Below are positions 8,504 to 17,082 of a stretch of DNA of 41,682 bases, piece after piece. The DNA is taken from positions 1 to 41,682 of the forward strand of contig JASBRJ010000021.1 of NCBI GenBank assembly GCA_030149525.1, given 5' to 3'. The translations under genes and the position numbers were made by a program. The stretch comes from a bacterium (GTDB lineage: Bacteria; Vulcanimicrobiota; Xenobia; Xenobiales; JADMJV01). The notes below the pieces were generated by a model. The model was given only the letters and a program-made list of their open reading frames with translations. It was not told the DNA's origin and searched no databases. The stretch's first letter is position 1; each line of letters begins with the position of its first letter.

Positions 8504-10066
8504 TTAGGAGGGAGATTTTGGGAGCGTGAAGGTGAAAATAGAGCCCCTGTCTCTGTTGGGACTGGTCCAGATCTCACCGCCGTGGCGTTCCACGATCTTA
8601 CGGCACAGGGGGAGCCCGATGCCCGTCCCCGGTTGATCATCGAAGGTGTAAAGACGCTTAAAAAGGCCGAAAACCTTCTCGGCCTGCGATGAGGGGATTC
8701 CGACGCCGTTGTCCAGCACCGATATCTCATACTGAGGGCCGTCGCCTCGGAAGCGCACCTCCACCACTGGAGCCTCGCTGCTACGATAGCGGATAGCGTT
8801 GTCGAGAAGGTTGACAAAGAGTTGAACCATCTGGCCTCGGTGGGCTCGAACGGTAGGCAGGGGCTCGGCCATCACCGTGGCGTCCGACTCCTCGATGGTC
8901 AGCCTCAAGGCCAGAGTGGCCTCTTCAACGACCTCTTCTAAATTGACGAGAGGAAGCTTGTCGGGGGTCACGGTCTCTACCGTGGAGAGTTCGAAGATAC
9001 CCCCAATCATCGACCGCATTCGCTCTGCTCCGGTGAGAATGTGAGAGAGAACTTCTTGAACCTCGGGACTGATCTCATCGCCCAGCATCCCTGAAAGCAA
9101 TTGGGCACAGCTACTCACCGAGCGAAGAGGAGCTTGAAGATCGTGGGAGGCGACGTAGGCGAACTGTTCCAGGTCTCTGTTGCTCCTGGTTAGCTCTTCT
9201 TGTTGCCGCAGGAGTCGTTCTTCTAGAAGTTTTCGCTCCGTGATCACCTGGGTGAAAAAGAGCAGACCTCCGATTTGACCGGAGGAAACGCGCCAGGGCT
9301 GACACTCCCACTGCAGCCACACAACGCTTCCGTCTTCTCGGGGGAAAGGGTCCTCTTTCATCCTGAGGGTTTCGCCCCGCAAGACCCGCTGATGGATCTC
9401 TTTCCAGCGTTGGGGAATATCAGGAAACACCTCGTAGTGGCAACGACCGATAATATCGACCTCTTCCAGTCCGTAGTCTTCGATCCATCGGTCGCTTGCT
9501 TGGATGTAACAAACGTTATTGTCCATCATGGCTATCGCTGCCGGTGCCGATTTTACAAACTGTCGCAGGAGAGCTTCGGAGGACTCCAGAGCTCGTTCGG
9601 CCACTCTTTGCTCGGTGACGTCTTGATAGGTTCCCACAACTTCCACGACCTTGCCGGTCTCGTCTCGAAGCCCCTCACCTCTGGCTACTCCCCAGTGAGA
9701 CTCTCCCTCCGACAAAGTCATTTCCAACTCGAGTTCGTAGGGTTCTCCCGATTCCATGAGTCGGGCCATGGCGTCTTGTAAGCGAGTCCAGGACTCGGGG
9801 GTCATAAGACTGTGGTGGGTCGAAAAGTGGGGCGGTGAGTCGGCCGGGTCAAAACCGAAATTGCGGTAGAGTTGATCCGACCATTCAACCTCGCCCGTCT
9901 CAAGCACCAAACGCCAACTTCCGGTTCTGGAAATCTTCTGGGCCGCCAGCAGTTGTTCCACTGTTTTTTCCAGTCGTCGATTGGCTCTGGTCAACTGAGC
10001 CAGTGTCTCCCTGTTGGATGTGGGACTCCCCGTCATGGCGTTTTCCGTGTCCTCCGAATCTTCCAT
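8504..10066 (-). CDS. PAS-PAS sensor histidine kinase
   Basis: This is a soluble histidine kinase of about 520 residues. A short N-terminal coiled coil leads into PAS domain 1 (about 45-155, ending GTYQDVTEQ) and PAS domain 2 (about 165-285). The HisKA box has phospho-acceptor His in FAYVASHDLQAPLRSV, and the HATPase domain has an N box (FVNLLDNAIRYR), G1 (DNGVGIP) and G2 (GTGIGLPLC). No membrane segment is visible, so a cytoplasmic ligand or light/redox signal is likely. The HDLQAPLR type is common in kinases paired with small Rcp1-like receiver proteins, and one lies directly upstream. I preferred ATG 10066 over TTG 10069. No strong ribosome binding site is seen. Confidence 0.93.
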   Translation of the reverse strand: MEDSEDTENAMTGSPTSNRETLAQLTRANRRLEKTVEQLLAAQKISRTGSWRLVLETGEVEWSDQLYRNFGFDPADSPPHFSTHHSLMTPESWTRLQDAMARLMESGEPYELELEMTLSEGESHWGVARGEGLRDETGKVVEVVGTYQDVTEQRVAERALESSEALLRQFVKSAPAAIAMMDNNVCYIQASDRWIEDYGLEEVDIIGRCHYEVFPDIPQRWKEIHQRVLRGETLRMKEDPFPREDGSVVWLQWECQPWRVSSGQIGGLLFFTQVITERKLLEERLLRQQEELTRSNRDLEQFAYVASHDLQAPLRSVSSCAQLLSGMLGDEISPEVQEVLSHILTGAERMRSMIGGIFELSTVETVTPDKLPLVNLEEVVEEATLALRLTIEESDATVMAEPLPTVRAHRGQMVQLFVNLLDNAIRYRSSEAPVVEVRFRGDGPQYEISVLDNGVGIPSSQAEKVFGLFKRLYTFDDQPGTGIGLPLCRKIVERHGGEIWTSPNRDRGSIFTFTLPKSPS

Positions 10067-10117
10067 CAAAGTTTAGTTACAGAATTCATCGGTGGGTCGT
10101 TCCAATCGTTTATGGTT

Positions 10118-10540
10118 TCACGAAAGTCTTTTGCCGGGGAGCGGTGCACCGGCATCTAAGTGATCGTGGATAGATTGGAGAGCCTGGTTGAGTTCACCGG
10201 GCGTGTCCGGCTTCACTAAGTAGGCGTTGGCTCGACCACTGGCGGCGGCGTTGATATCTCTTTCGCTGTCGGAGGTTGTGAGAATGAGCACGGGAGTTTT
10301 CGCCCAACCGGCGTTCTCTCGAATCATAGCGAGCAGTTCAAGGCCGGAGTAACCCGGCAGATTGAGGTCGAGAACCGCGCAGTCGGCGGGGGGATTGCTC
10401 CCATCCTTGATGTGCTCGGCTGCCGCCATTCCGTTTCTCAGAATGACGAGTTCCCAATCGAGTTTGAGAAGTTCCACCCCTCGCTTGAAAAGGAGAACAT
10501 CAACCGCCTCGTCTTCTACATATAAAACTTTGTGCGCCAT
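10118..10540 (-). CDS. Single-domain response regulator, Rcp1-like
   Basis: The 140-residue protein is a stand-alone receiver domain. It shows acidic residues E9 and D10 (YVEDE), phospho-acceptor D58 in CAVLDLNLPGYSG, the Thr/Ser switch in LILTTSDSE and the conserved Lys (YLVKP, about K110). No output domain is present. Such receivers act through protein contacts or phosphorelay, as in the cyanobacterial phytochrome partner Rcp1. It lies 51 bases upstream of the PAS histidine kinase gene, and the two very probably form a cognate pair. Confidence 0.93.
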   Translation of the reverse strand: MAHKVLYVEDEAVDVLLFKRGVELLKLDWELVILRNGMAAAEHIKDGSNPPADCAVLDLNLPGYSGLELLAMIRENAGWAKTPVLILTTSDSERDINAAASGRANAYLVKPDTPGELNQALQSIHDHLDAGAPLPGKRLS

Positions 10541-10575
10541 AAACTTTCTTTATTTCGGCTCTTTCGTTAGAAATC

Positions 10576-11712
10576 TTAGGGGGCAACAATCTCAACAGCG
10601 GCGGACTTGCCGTCTAGTGCCGCCCGGCCGAGCCTGTCGCCTCCCTCCAACCCGCTGCAGCGATAGGTCTCTTCGTCGCACAGAATGGACTCGCCCTTCT
10701 CTTTGGTAAGCTTTTCCAGACGGGCGGCGGTGTTCACAACATCTCCGATGACCGTGTATTCTCGGCGTCTTGTTGTGCCCAGATCCCCCAATACAGCCTC
10801 TCCGGTAGCGATACCGACCCCGATTCGGACCTGTCGCTCCATGGCATTCTTCACCATTTCGCGGGCGGCCAGGATAGCCTGCATCTCCTGTCTTTCAAGA
10901 TCGAGGGGGGCACCGAAAACGGCCAGCAACCCATCACCCATATAGGACAGCAGGGTTCCACCATGATCAAGAATGATCTCCGTTGTGGCTTCGAAATGCT
11001 GGTTGAGAAAATCTAACAGTTCGTCCGGCTCTTTCTCTTCGGAGATGCGACTGAATCCTCTCAGGTCGCTGAACATCACGGTGACTCGTTTTCGGTTGGC
11101 AACCAATGCGTGATCCGGCCGGGCCAAGATCTGCTGAACCACCGACTCCGAGACATAGCGGCTGAAAAGATCGGTGACCCGATCTCGGTCGGCCGTGAGG
11201 CGCGCTCTCACTAGAACCGAAGAAGCTTGGGCGGCAAAGGTCTCCAGAAAGCTGAGGTCCTCATCCTCGAAGGCGCCCAGGCGCACTCGATTGTCGGCGT
11301 AGATGACTCCGATGGGCCCGCTCTCACCCTGAAGGGGAGCGCACATGACAGAACGGAGTCCGTATTCCTTGATAGACATGGCGTCGGAGAATCGGTCGTC
11401 GGCCTGGGCGTTGGAGGTGAGAATCATCTCTCCCGTTCCGAAGCTCTTGAAGACGATACTCCGGCTCACCTGAAACTCGTTGTCATAGAGGTCTTGTCGG
11501 GAGAGGTTGCGGGCGGTTCGAAACTCCAGGGCTCCGGTGCCGGAGTCGACCAACATGATGAAACCGCGTTCGGCTCCGAAAAGCTCGATGACGTGATCCA
11601 TGAGGATTTCTAAGACGGAATCTAAATCTCGAACAGAATGGGTGACCTTCACAACTCGTTTGAGCACTTCGACGCGGTCCATGGGCTGGTTCATGGCTTG
11701 CCGCTTCGACAC
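10576..11712 (-). CDS. GAF-domain class III adenylate/guanylate cyclase
   Basis: The 378-residue protein has an N-terminal GAF domain (about 15-165; ERGFIMLVD, VMCAPLQGESGPIGVIYADN) and a C-terminal class III cyclase domain (about 200-375). Both metal-binding Asp residues are present, in VTVMFSDLRGFS and SYMGDGLLAVFG. The transition-state Asn/Arg region EYTVIGDVVNTAARLE is intact, so the enzyme should make a cyclic nucleotide, most likely cAMP. The GAF domain probably senses a small molecule or cyclic nucleotide. There is no membrane segment. It is followed 35 bases downstream by the response regulator and histidine kinase genes, forming a signalling cluster. The start is ATG 11712; a second in-frame ATG lies six codons on. 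Confidence 0.93.
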   Translation of the reverse strand: MSKRQAMNQPMDRVEVLKRVVKVTHSVRDLDSVLEILMDHVIELFGAERGFIMLVDSGTGALEFRTARNLSRQDLYDNEFQVSRSIVFKSFGTGEMILTSNAQADDRFSDAMSIKEYGLRSVMCAPLQGESGPIGVIYADNRVRLGAFEDEDLSFLETFAAQASSVLVRARLTADRDRVTDLFSRYVSESVVQQILARPDHALVANRKRVTVMFSDLRGFSRISEEKEPDELLDFLNQHFEATTEIILDHGGTLLSYMGDGLLAVFGAPLDLERQEMQAILAAREMVKNAMERQVRIGVGIATGEAVLGDLGTTRRREYTVIGDVVNTAARLEKLTKEKGESILCDEETYRCSGLEGGDRLGRAALDGKSAAVEIVAP

Positions 11713-11744
11713 GTTATGAGGTTTACACTGCTCTTGCAGCCCTT

Positions 11745-12314
11745 CTAGTCGAAATCTTCGTGAACCGGTTGATCCCAGTAGGAATGGGGTTTGGTGGACT
11801 GTTCTAAGTGACTTTTCAGGAGGCGGTTTCTCATGTCGTGCAGTTCTGATTTGAGATAGTCGTTTTCCAGCAAGGTTCGTTCGCGACTCTCCACGGTCTG
11901 GGCCAAACAGTTTTCCAGTCGCCGTTTTTCCTGCTCCAGACGGGAGTAGCGCCTCTTGTAGTCGTCGGTTTGGGTCTCGGCCTCTTGGCGGTGGCGTTTC
12001 TCCGTTTCTAATTGGACCTGCAAGCGTCGATTTGCTTCTTGCAATTGCTCCAGACGGCGCTGCTGCTCGGAAAACGTCGCCTCAAGCTGATTTTGTTTTT
12101 CAAGCTGGACGGTTATCCGGTCGCACCGCTTGTGTTGGAGGAGGAGCTCATCTTCGAGTCCTTTGCAAGTCTCATCCAGACGGAGATTCCGTTTGACCTG
12201 ATTGTTGAGCTTGGCTTGCAGAATTTTCTCACGCTTGAGAGCCTCTCCCAACTCTCGTTTGAGTTTGCGAGAAGAGGACTGCGTTCTCTCCACATCGACC
12301 TGAGCTATCTTCAC
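11745..12314 (-). CDS. Coiled-coil protein of unknown function
   Basis: The protein has about 189 residues and is almost wholly predicted coiled coil, rich in Glu, Arg, Gln and Leu from residue 10 to 165, with a short acidic C-terminal tail ending VHEDFD. No catalytic motif, signal peptide or membrane segment is seen. It may act as a scaffold or cell-organisation protein; the function is unknown. It lies 32 bases upstream of the cyclase gene in the same direction and just downstream of the terminator after secF, so it probably begins the signalling transcription unit. The start is uncertain. GTG 12314 is only 1 base from an AGGAG (12316-12320), while the third codon, ATA 12306-12308, has ideal 7-base spacing. 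Confidence 0.65.
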   Translation of the reverse strand: MKIAQVDVERTQSSSRKLKRELGEALKREKILQAKLNNQVKRNLRLDETCKGLEDELLLQHKRCDRITVQLEKQNQLEATFSEQQRRLEQLQEANRRLQVQLETEKRHRQEAETQTDDYKRRYSRLEQEKRRLENCLAQTVESRERTLLENDYLKSELHDMRNRLLKSHLEQSTKPHSYWDQPVHEDFD

Positions 12315-12377
12315 ACTCCTACATTAACGGCAAAGTCTCGAAGAGCTATCAAGAAATTGTCAAGAAAGTATGAAATG

Positions 12378-12406
12378 AAAAAAGCCCCGAGACCTCGGGG
12401 CTTTTT
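12378..12406 (-). terminator. Rho-independent terminator after secDF
   Basis: An inverted repeat GCCCCGAG / CTCGGGGC (12384-12401) is flanked by an A run on one side and a T run on the other, so it can work in both directions. It lies 19 bases past the secF stop and ends the secD-secF transcript. The coiled-coil gene beyond it would need its own promoter. Confidence 0.9.
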
Positions 12407-12424
12407 GTGGAGAGTTCAACGCGT

Positions 12425-13648
12425 TTAGCTGCGCTTACCGCGGCTTCTGCGTCGCCCTTTGACCTTGGGCTGGTCGTCGGACACAAGCTGGGGAGATTCC
12501 ACCTTCTTCGTCTTCTTTGGCCGTTTGGCGCTGGTCGACGAAGGAGTCTCGTCCTCCAGGAAGTCCTCAGGCACGATTTCGTCGTCGATGGAGCCCCATC
12601 CGCCGCCCTGGTTGGGACGTGCGGGATATTTATTGTTGATGCTGATGAGCAAGGGGCTTGCGATACAGATGGAACTGTAGGCACCGGAAACGATTCCGAT
12701 CAACAGAGCGTAGGCGAAGTTCTGCAGAGTGCTCCCACCGAAGTAGTAGATAGCGAGCAAGGTGACCAGGGTGGTGAGAGTCGTATTGATGGAACGGATC
12801 ATGGTCTGGTTGACCGAGTCGTTCACGATCTCTTCGTACGGGGCATCCTCTTCATCACCGTGTTCGTCCCACCAGTCGTTGATGTTTTCTCGAATCCGGT
12901 CAAAGATCACCACCGAGTCCATGACCGAGTAGCCCACGATGGTCAGCAGGGCGGCCACGAAAGGTGAGTCGACCTCCTTGCCGGCGAGGGAGTAGAAGCC
13001 GATCATGATGATAACGTCGTGGACCAGGGCGGCGTCGGCGGCGATACCGTAGCGAATCTGATTTCCGAAGCGGAAAAAGATGTAGATAAGCTGCAGACCC
13101 AGGGCTAGAACAACCGCTTTCATAGCGTTGTTGGCGAGTTCGCTCGAGATGGTGGGACCGATGGACGCCGTGCGAAGCTCCTTCATATCTCCCAACTCAG
13201 CCTTGAGGTGCTCGAAGACCGCACGAGTCTCGGCGGGTTCGAGTTGAACTCCGCCTTCCTTAGTCAGACGGATGATGACTCGCTGAAACTTGTCCGGCTT
13301 GCCCTCTTCGGGCATCTGGTCCTCTACAAAACCGGTCCCGGTTTGGATAGCCGTGTCACCCAGTTTGAACTCTTCCGATTGAAAGCGATCCATCACTTCC
13401 TGAACGTCGGCAGGAGTCTTGGTCTCGTAGACACCGACTTCGATGATGGACCCACCGGTAAAGTCGAGGCCTTTATTGACGCCTTTGGCCAGGAGTGAGC
13501 CGATGGCGATGGAGAGCATGACGGCGGATATAAGGAAGAACTTGTTGCGCATGCCCATGATGTCATAGTTGCGCTTTTTGAAGCTCTGACCCCAGTAAAC
13601 GATGGCGGCTATGGCAACCACCCAGATAAGTAATCCTAAATATTCCAT
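12425..13648 (-). CDS. secF: Protein translocase subunit SecF
   Basis: The 407-residue protein has the RND-like SecF layout. An N-terminal transmembrane segment is followed by the SecF signature GLDFTGGSIIEV, a periplasmic P1 domain, and five clustered C-terminal transmembrane helices with YSVMDSVVIFDRIREN and NQTMIRSINTTLTT. SecF with SecD uses the proton-motive force to help late steps of Sec export. The C-terminus carries an extra basic cytoplasmic tail (about 350-407, rich in Lys/Arg, ending GRRRSRGKRS). It lies 4 bases after secD on the same strand and is followed by a strong terminator. ATG 13648 is the only sensible start. Confidence 0.97.
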   Translation of the reverse strand: MEYLGLLIWVVAIAAIVYWGQSFKKRNYDIMGMRNKFFLISAVMLSIAIGSLLAKGVNKGLDFTGGSIIEVGVYETKTPADVQEVMDRFQSEEFKLGDTAIQTGTGFVEDQMPEEGKPDKFQRVIIRLTKEGGVQLEPAETRAVFEHLKAELGDMKELRTASIGPTISSELANNAMKAVVLALGLQLIYIFFRFGNQIRYGIAADAALVHDVIIMIGFYSLAGKEVDSPFVAALLTIVGYSVMDSVVIFDRIRENINDWWDEHGDEEDAPYEEIVNDSVNQTMIRSINTTLTTLVTLLAIYYFGGSTLQNFAYALLIGIVSGAYSSICIASPLLISINNKYPARPNQGGGWGSIDDEIVPEDFLEDETPSSTSAKRPKKTKKVESPQLVSDDQPKVKGRRRSRGKRS

Positions 13649-13652
13649 TCGA

Positions 13653-14918
13653 TTAACCCCCGTACATCTTCTTGGCTTTGAAGCCCAGAGTGTAGATGGC
13701 GAAATTCAGGAACTGTCTGGTGACGAAGATGGCGGTGACCATACTCCAGGCGGTTCCGAGCATCAGGGTTAAGCCGAATCCCTTGATACTAGCCGAACCC
13801 AGGACGTAGAGGATTCCGGCGCCGATAAAGGTGGTCACGTGGCCGTCGAGGATGGAGCTGAAAGCTTTGTCGAAGCCGTGACCGATGGCCTCCATCAAGG
13901 TGTGGTCGTCGTCGAGTTCTTCTCTGATCCGCTCAAAGATCAGGACGTTGGCGTCGACGGCCATACCGATGGAGAGCACGAAGCCCGCTATGCCCGGCAG
14001 GGTCAGAACGAACTGCATCGTGGGAATATTCATAGAGGCCAACACGATCACGCCGTAGGCCAGCAGCGCCAGCCCGGCAACAGCACCCAACATTCGGTAG
14101 AAGAACACGATGTAGAGCAGCACCAGCACCAGCCCGCCCAGTGCGGCGTTGAGCGAGGTGTTCAACGATTCGGCACCCAGGGTAGGGGAGACGGTGTAGG
14201 ACTCCAGCATTTTCACGTTCACCGGGAGAGCACCCGCGTTGAGGAAGTTGGAGAGGCTCACCGCCTCTTCCTGACTGAAGCTTCCTGAGATGACGCCGCT
14301 GCCTCCGAGAATAGGCTCGTTGACGATGGGAGCGGAAATCTCTTCGCCGTCAAAGAAGATCCCGAGCGGGCGCCCTCTGAGTTCTTTGGTCAGTGTTCCG
14401 AATTCCTTGGTTCCCTCCGAGGTCAGGTCGAAGTTGACTCGCCATGAACTGGTGGGTGAGGTTGGGTCAAGCGACGGCACGGCACGCTTGACCGCAGAAC
14501 CGTCCATTCGGGTGACCCACTTGGTGTCTTCCGTGGCGGGGTCGTACTGGGCCTCGCGAAACTCGAGACGACCGGCCTTCTTAACCATGGCCTCGGCCTG
14601 AGCCAGGTCCGTCACTTCGGGGATCTCGATGATCAATCGGTTCAGCCCCTCGGGAGTGATGACAACCTCTTTGTTCCCTTCGGGGTCGAGACGTTTTCTG
14701 AAGACCTGGATGGACCGGTCCTGAATTTCTTTGGTGATCAAGACTTCCTGGCCGTTGGCGCCGACGGGAAGAAGTTCCACCGCAATATGAGAGCCGGACC
14801 GAAGATCCAGGCCCAGCAACATCTTGGAACTGCCTTCCTTGAAATCGTAGATCAGGGTGGTTGCGTAGACGCAGATGGCGAGAACGATCGCCACTATCAC
14901 CTGATTTTGAACTTTCAT
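13653..14918 (-). CDS. secD: Protein translocase subunit SecD
   Basis: This SecD of 421 residues has an N-terminal helix (VIVAIVLAICVYATTLIY), the signature LLGLDLRSGSHIAVEL, P1 and P4-like periplasmic domains, and a C-terminal bundle with PGIAGFVLSIGMAVDANVLIFERIREEL and ILDGHVTTFIGAGILY. With SecF it forms the accessory complex of SecYEG and uses the proton-motive force. A much longer reading frame continues upstream to 15140, but those residues do not look like SecD and would overlap the divergent TPR gene. ATG 14918 starts at the expected MKVQNQ and has AAGGAG about 12 bases upstream. At about 420 residues it is a compact form of the family. Confidence 0.96.
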   Translation of the reverse strand: MKVQNQVIVAIVLAICVYATTLIYDFKEGSSKMLLGLDLRSGSHIAVELLPVGANGQEVLITKEIQDRSIQVFRKRLDPEGNKEVVITPEGLNRLIIEIPEVTDLAQAEAMVKKAGRLEFREAQYDPATEDTKWVTRMDGSAVKRAVPSLDPTSPTSSWRVNFDLTSEGTKEFGTLTKELRGRPLGIFFDGEEISAPIVNEPILGGSGVISGSFSQEEAVSLSNFLNAGALPVNVKMLESYTVSPTLGAESLNTSLNAALGGLVLVLLYIVFFYRMLGAVAGLALLAYGVIVLASMNIPTMQFVLTLPGIAGFVLSIGMAVDANVLIFERIREELDDDHTLMEAIGHGFDKAFSSILDGHVTTFIGAGILYVLGSASIKGFGLTLMLGTAWSMVTAIFVTRQFLNFAIYTLGFKAKKMYGG

Positions 14919-15092
14919 AGCTTGAGATATCTCCTTATGGGCCCTCTCGGGCAGAGGACCAGCCGCGGTTCTTAGGTCCCTCCCTCTCTCCTCCCCCTGA
15001 AGGGCACGACCAAAACCTGGTTTATAGAATTCTAACGAACGGCCGACTCGGTCTCGAAAGGGACGATTCCCGACTTGGTCTAACATTACAGA

Positions 15093-16385
15093 ATGAGAGA
15101 AGGCAGGGGCGAGGAGCGCAAGATTAGCGTACATCACCAATTTGAGCTAGCTGAACACTACTTTTCAGAGGGATTTCGGGATCGCTCCTGGCTTGAGGGT
15201 CTGGTTCTCGCCGACCGAAAATTGCTGTTCGAAGAGCTGAAAAGTCATCAAACACTTCACGTCGCCCAGGGGAACGAGTTGGAAGCCGCCCAACTGCTTG
15301 ACGGCCTCGGTCATGTCGCTTTGCCCGACGAGGAGCTCAACTACAAGTTTCAACGCCTGGTCATTAACGAGAATGAGCGAAGGGGTCTGGGTGGGCGCGC
15401 CCGCGAGGGAATGGCCCAACTCTACCACACCTATCGCCGGTCGCGAACTCATCGAGCCCGCTCGGCCGAAGTTGTCATGGAGTACGGCATTCTTCAAGAC
15501 AGGTACGGTGATAAAGAGGAGGCGCTCAAACTCTTCAAACACAGCGTGTCCCGCTACGAACGGTCGGGCCACCAGTACAATCTCGCCGCTGCCTGGTTCA
15601 ACTCGGCCAGTGTTCTTTACGATCTGAAGAAGATCAACGCTTCGATTAGAGCGTGTGAGAAGGGTTTATCATTGGGGGGAAGTGAGCACCTTGATCTGAA
15701 GACTCATCTGCTCCTTCAGCGAGCGAATTGTCGGGAGAAGACCCGGGAGATGGAACTGGCTGCCGAAGACTATTTGGAAGCCGCTAAGGGGTATGAAAAG
15801 CTTGGGCGCCGCCGCCAGCAATGTAACATCCTCTTTCGAGTGGGCTGGCTTTACGGTCGACAGAACAAGCTTTTGGACGCTCGCGGGTTGCTCTATTCCG
15901 CTCTCAAGATATCCAAAGAGCTGGACTACGCCTCCGGGCTTGCCGATTTTCACCTCAAACGAGCTCAATACTTCCTCAGCGTCGACTGCGAAAAAACTCG
16001 TCTTGAGCAACACTTGCAGCATGCCATCATGTATGCCAAGCTGGCCCGTCTGGACAAGGTAGAGAAAGTCGCCCGCGGCTGTCTTTATCGGAGTCAAATA
16101 GAGGAAAGGCGGCCTCTGAGCTTCTACCTAAGAGCACGCGCTCCTGAAGCCGATCCGAAATCGCTGGCGAAAGCCGGTCAGGGTACCTACTCTCATCGAG
16201 TCGGTGACGGGTACGCTACCAGAGTCTGGCGATCGGCGCCGAGATCGGCCGGGAAAGATGTGACTTTCCTGGCTAAGCTGCTGGCTGAACTGGGCCGAAA
16301 AGCCCATCGTGAGGATCTGCTCCGTCAGGCTAAGGCCGTGGAAGAGTGGCAGCGCTCGGTCCGCCAGGGTCGTCGAATTCTTTAA
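15093..16385 (+). CDS. TPR-repeat protein of unknown function
   Basis: The 430-residue protein is mainly helical. Tetratricopeptide-like repeats run over about 100-330, for example YGDKEEALKLFKHSVSRYER, AAWFNSASVLYDLKKINASI and AEDYLEAAKGYEKLGRRRQ. TPR arrays serve as protein-binding scaffolds. No signal peptide or enzymatic domain is visible, so it is probably cytoplasmic. The C-terminal 90 residues are basic and not repeat-like. It is divergent from secD (174 bases between starts). No Shine-Dalgarno precedes ATG 15093, but a TAACAT at 15081-15086 could be a -10 element for a leaderless message. Confidence 0.82.
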   Translation: MREGRGEERKISVHHQFELAEHYFSEGFRDRSWLEGLVLADRKLLFEELKSHQTLHVAQGNELEAAQLLDGLGHVALPDEELNYKFQRLVINENERRGLGGRAREGMAQLYHTYRRSRTHRARSAEVVMEYGILQDRYGDKEEALKLFKHSVSRYERSGHQYNLAAAWFNSASVLYDLKKINASIRACEKGLSLGGSEHLDLKTHLLLQRANCREKTREMELAAEDYLEAAKGYEKLGRRRQQCNILFRVGWLYGRQNKLLDARGLLYSALKISKELDYASGLADFHLKRAQYFLSVDCEKTRLEQHLQHAIMYAKLARLDKVEKVARGCLYRSQIEERRPLSFYLRARAPEADPKSLAKAGQGTYSHRVGDGYATRVWRSAPRSAGKDVTFLAKLLAELGRKAHREDLLRQAKAVEEWQRSVRQGRRIL

Positions 16386-16399
16386 AAGGTTTTAGATAC

Positions 16400-17074
16400 A
16401 TGAGAAAAATTTCCATATTCTGCTTTCTGGTGTTACTCACCGGTTCCGTTCTTTCCGACAGTGAAAAACGAGTCGCTCCACTCTTGGCTTTGTGGAAGGC
16501 CAGAGCAGGGCATGAAAACATGCTGTGGATGGAACAACGGGTAAAGATGGGAGACAAATCTCATACCGGTTACATCCAGGGGACGGGCGGCGGTGACGAC
16601 GCCGTCATGGGGTTTCAGTTCGAAGAAAATTGGGACATGCTCACGGCGGTCATCGGCTACAAGCGAGATGCCCCCGAGGGACGGACGGCAGAGTTTTCCG
16701 TTGAGGGCGACGGCAAGGTCTTGTACAAATCCGGCTTGATGGATAGCAAAGGTCCGGTCCAGGAAATCCGTGTTCCCATTCGGGGTTATCGTCGAGTTCT
16801 GCTGAGGATTACCTCCGAGCGTTACAACGGAACCTCGGGTGCGGCGTTTGCCGAGCCCACCCTGATCTACGGCTTGAGCGAAGCTGAGATGAAGAACGAT
16901 TGGTCGCTCTCGGTGAACAACCGCAAGACTCAACTGTCCGGCGGTAACGCTCCCTCCAATATCTCTCTCCCCTTCGATGTTCCTATCGGTGAAGAGGTGG
17001 AATACAAGGTCAAGATTCGTCGCGACAACGAGTCGCGCACGGTTTTGGTGGAACAAGTCAAAGTCGAAAACTAG
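16400..17074 (+). CDS. Secreted NPCBM-like domain protein
   Basis: The 224-residue product has a signal peptide (MRKISIFCFLVLLTGSVLS) and one main domain of beta-sandwich character. The stretch from AEFSVEGDGKVLYKSG through GPVQEIRVPIRGYRRVLLRI resembles NPCBM/NEW2 domains, which bind carbohydrates in secreted glycosidases; no catalytic domain is attached. The C-terminal 60 residues form another probable beta domain. It is likely periplasmic or outer-surface. I chose ATG 16400, 14 bases after the TPR gene stop, over an earlier in-frame start at 16346 because the signal peptide begins there. It is co-oriented with, and probably co-transcribed with, the TPR and NrtR-like genes. The NPCBM call is moderate. 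Confidence 0.75.
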   Translation: MRKISIFCFLVLLTGSVLSDSEKRVAPLLALWKARAGHENMLWMEQRVKMGDKSHTGYIQGTGGGDDAVMGFQFEENWDMLTAVIGYKRDAPEGRTAEFSVEGDGKVLYKSGLMDSKGPVQEIRVPIRGYRRVLLRITSERYNGTSGAAFAEPTLIYGLSEAEMKNDWSLSVNNRKTQLSGGNAPSNISLPFDVPIGEEVEYKVKIRRDNESRTVLVEQVKVEN

Positions 17075-17082
17075 GAACCAAA

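Noticed and set aside
12378-12406. Operator for the coiled-coil gene
   Set aside because: The GC-rich hairpin with A and T runs on either side is a standard intrinsic terminator placed just after secF.
14919-15140. Upstream extension of secD by 74 codons
   Set aside because: The added residues do not match SecD, and the extension would overlap the TPR gene start. ATG 14918 starts at the conserved N-terminus.
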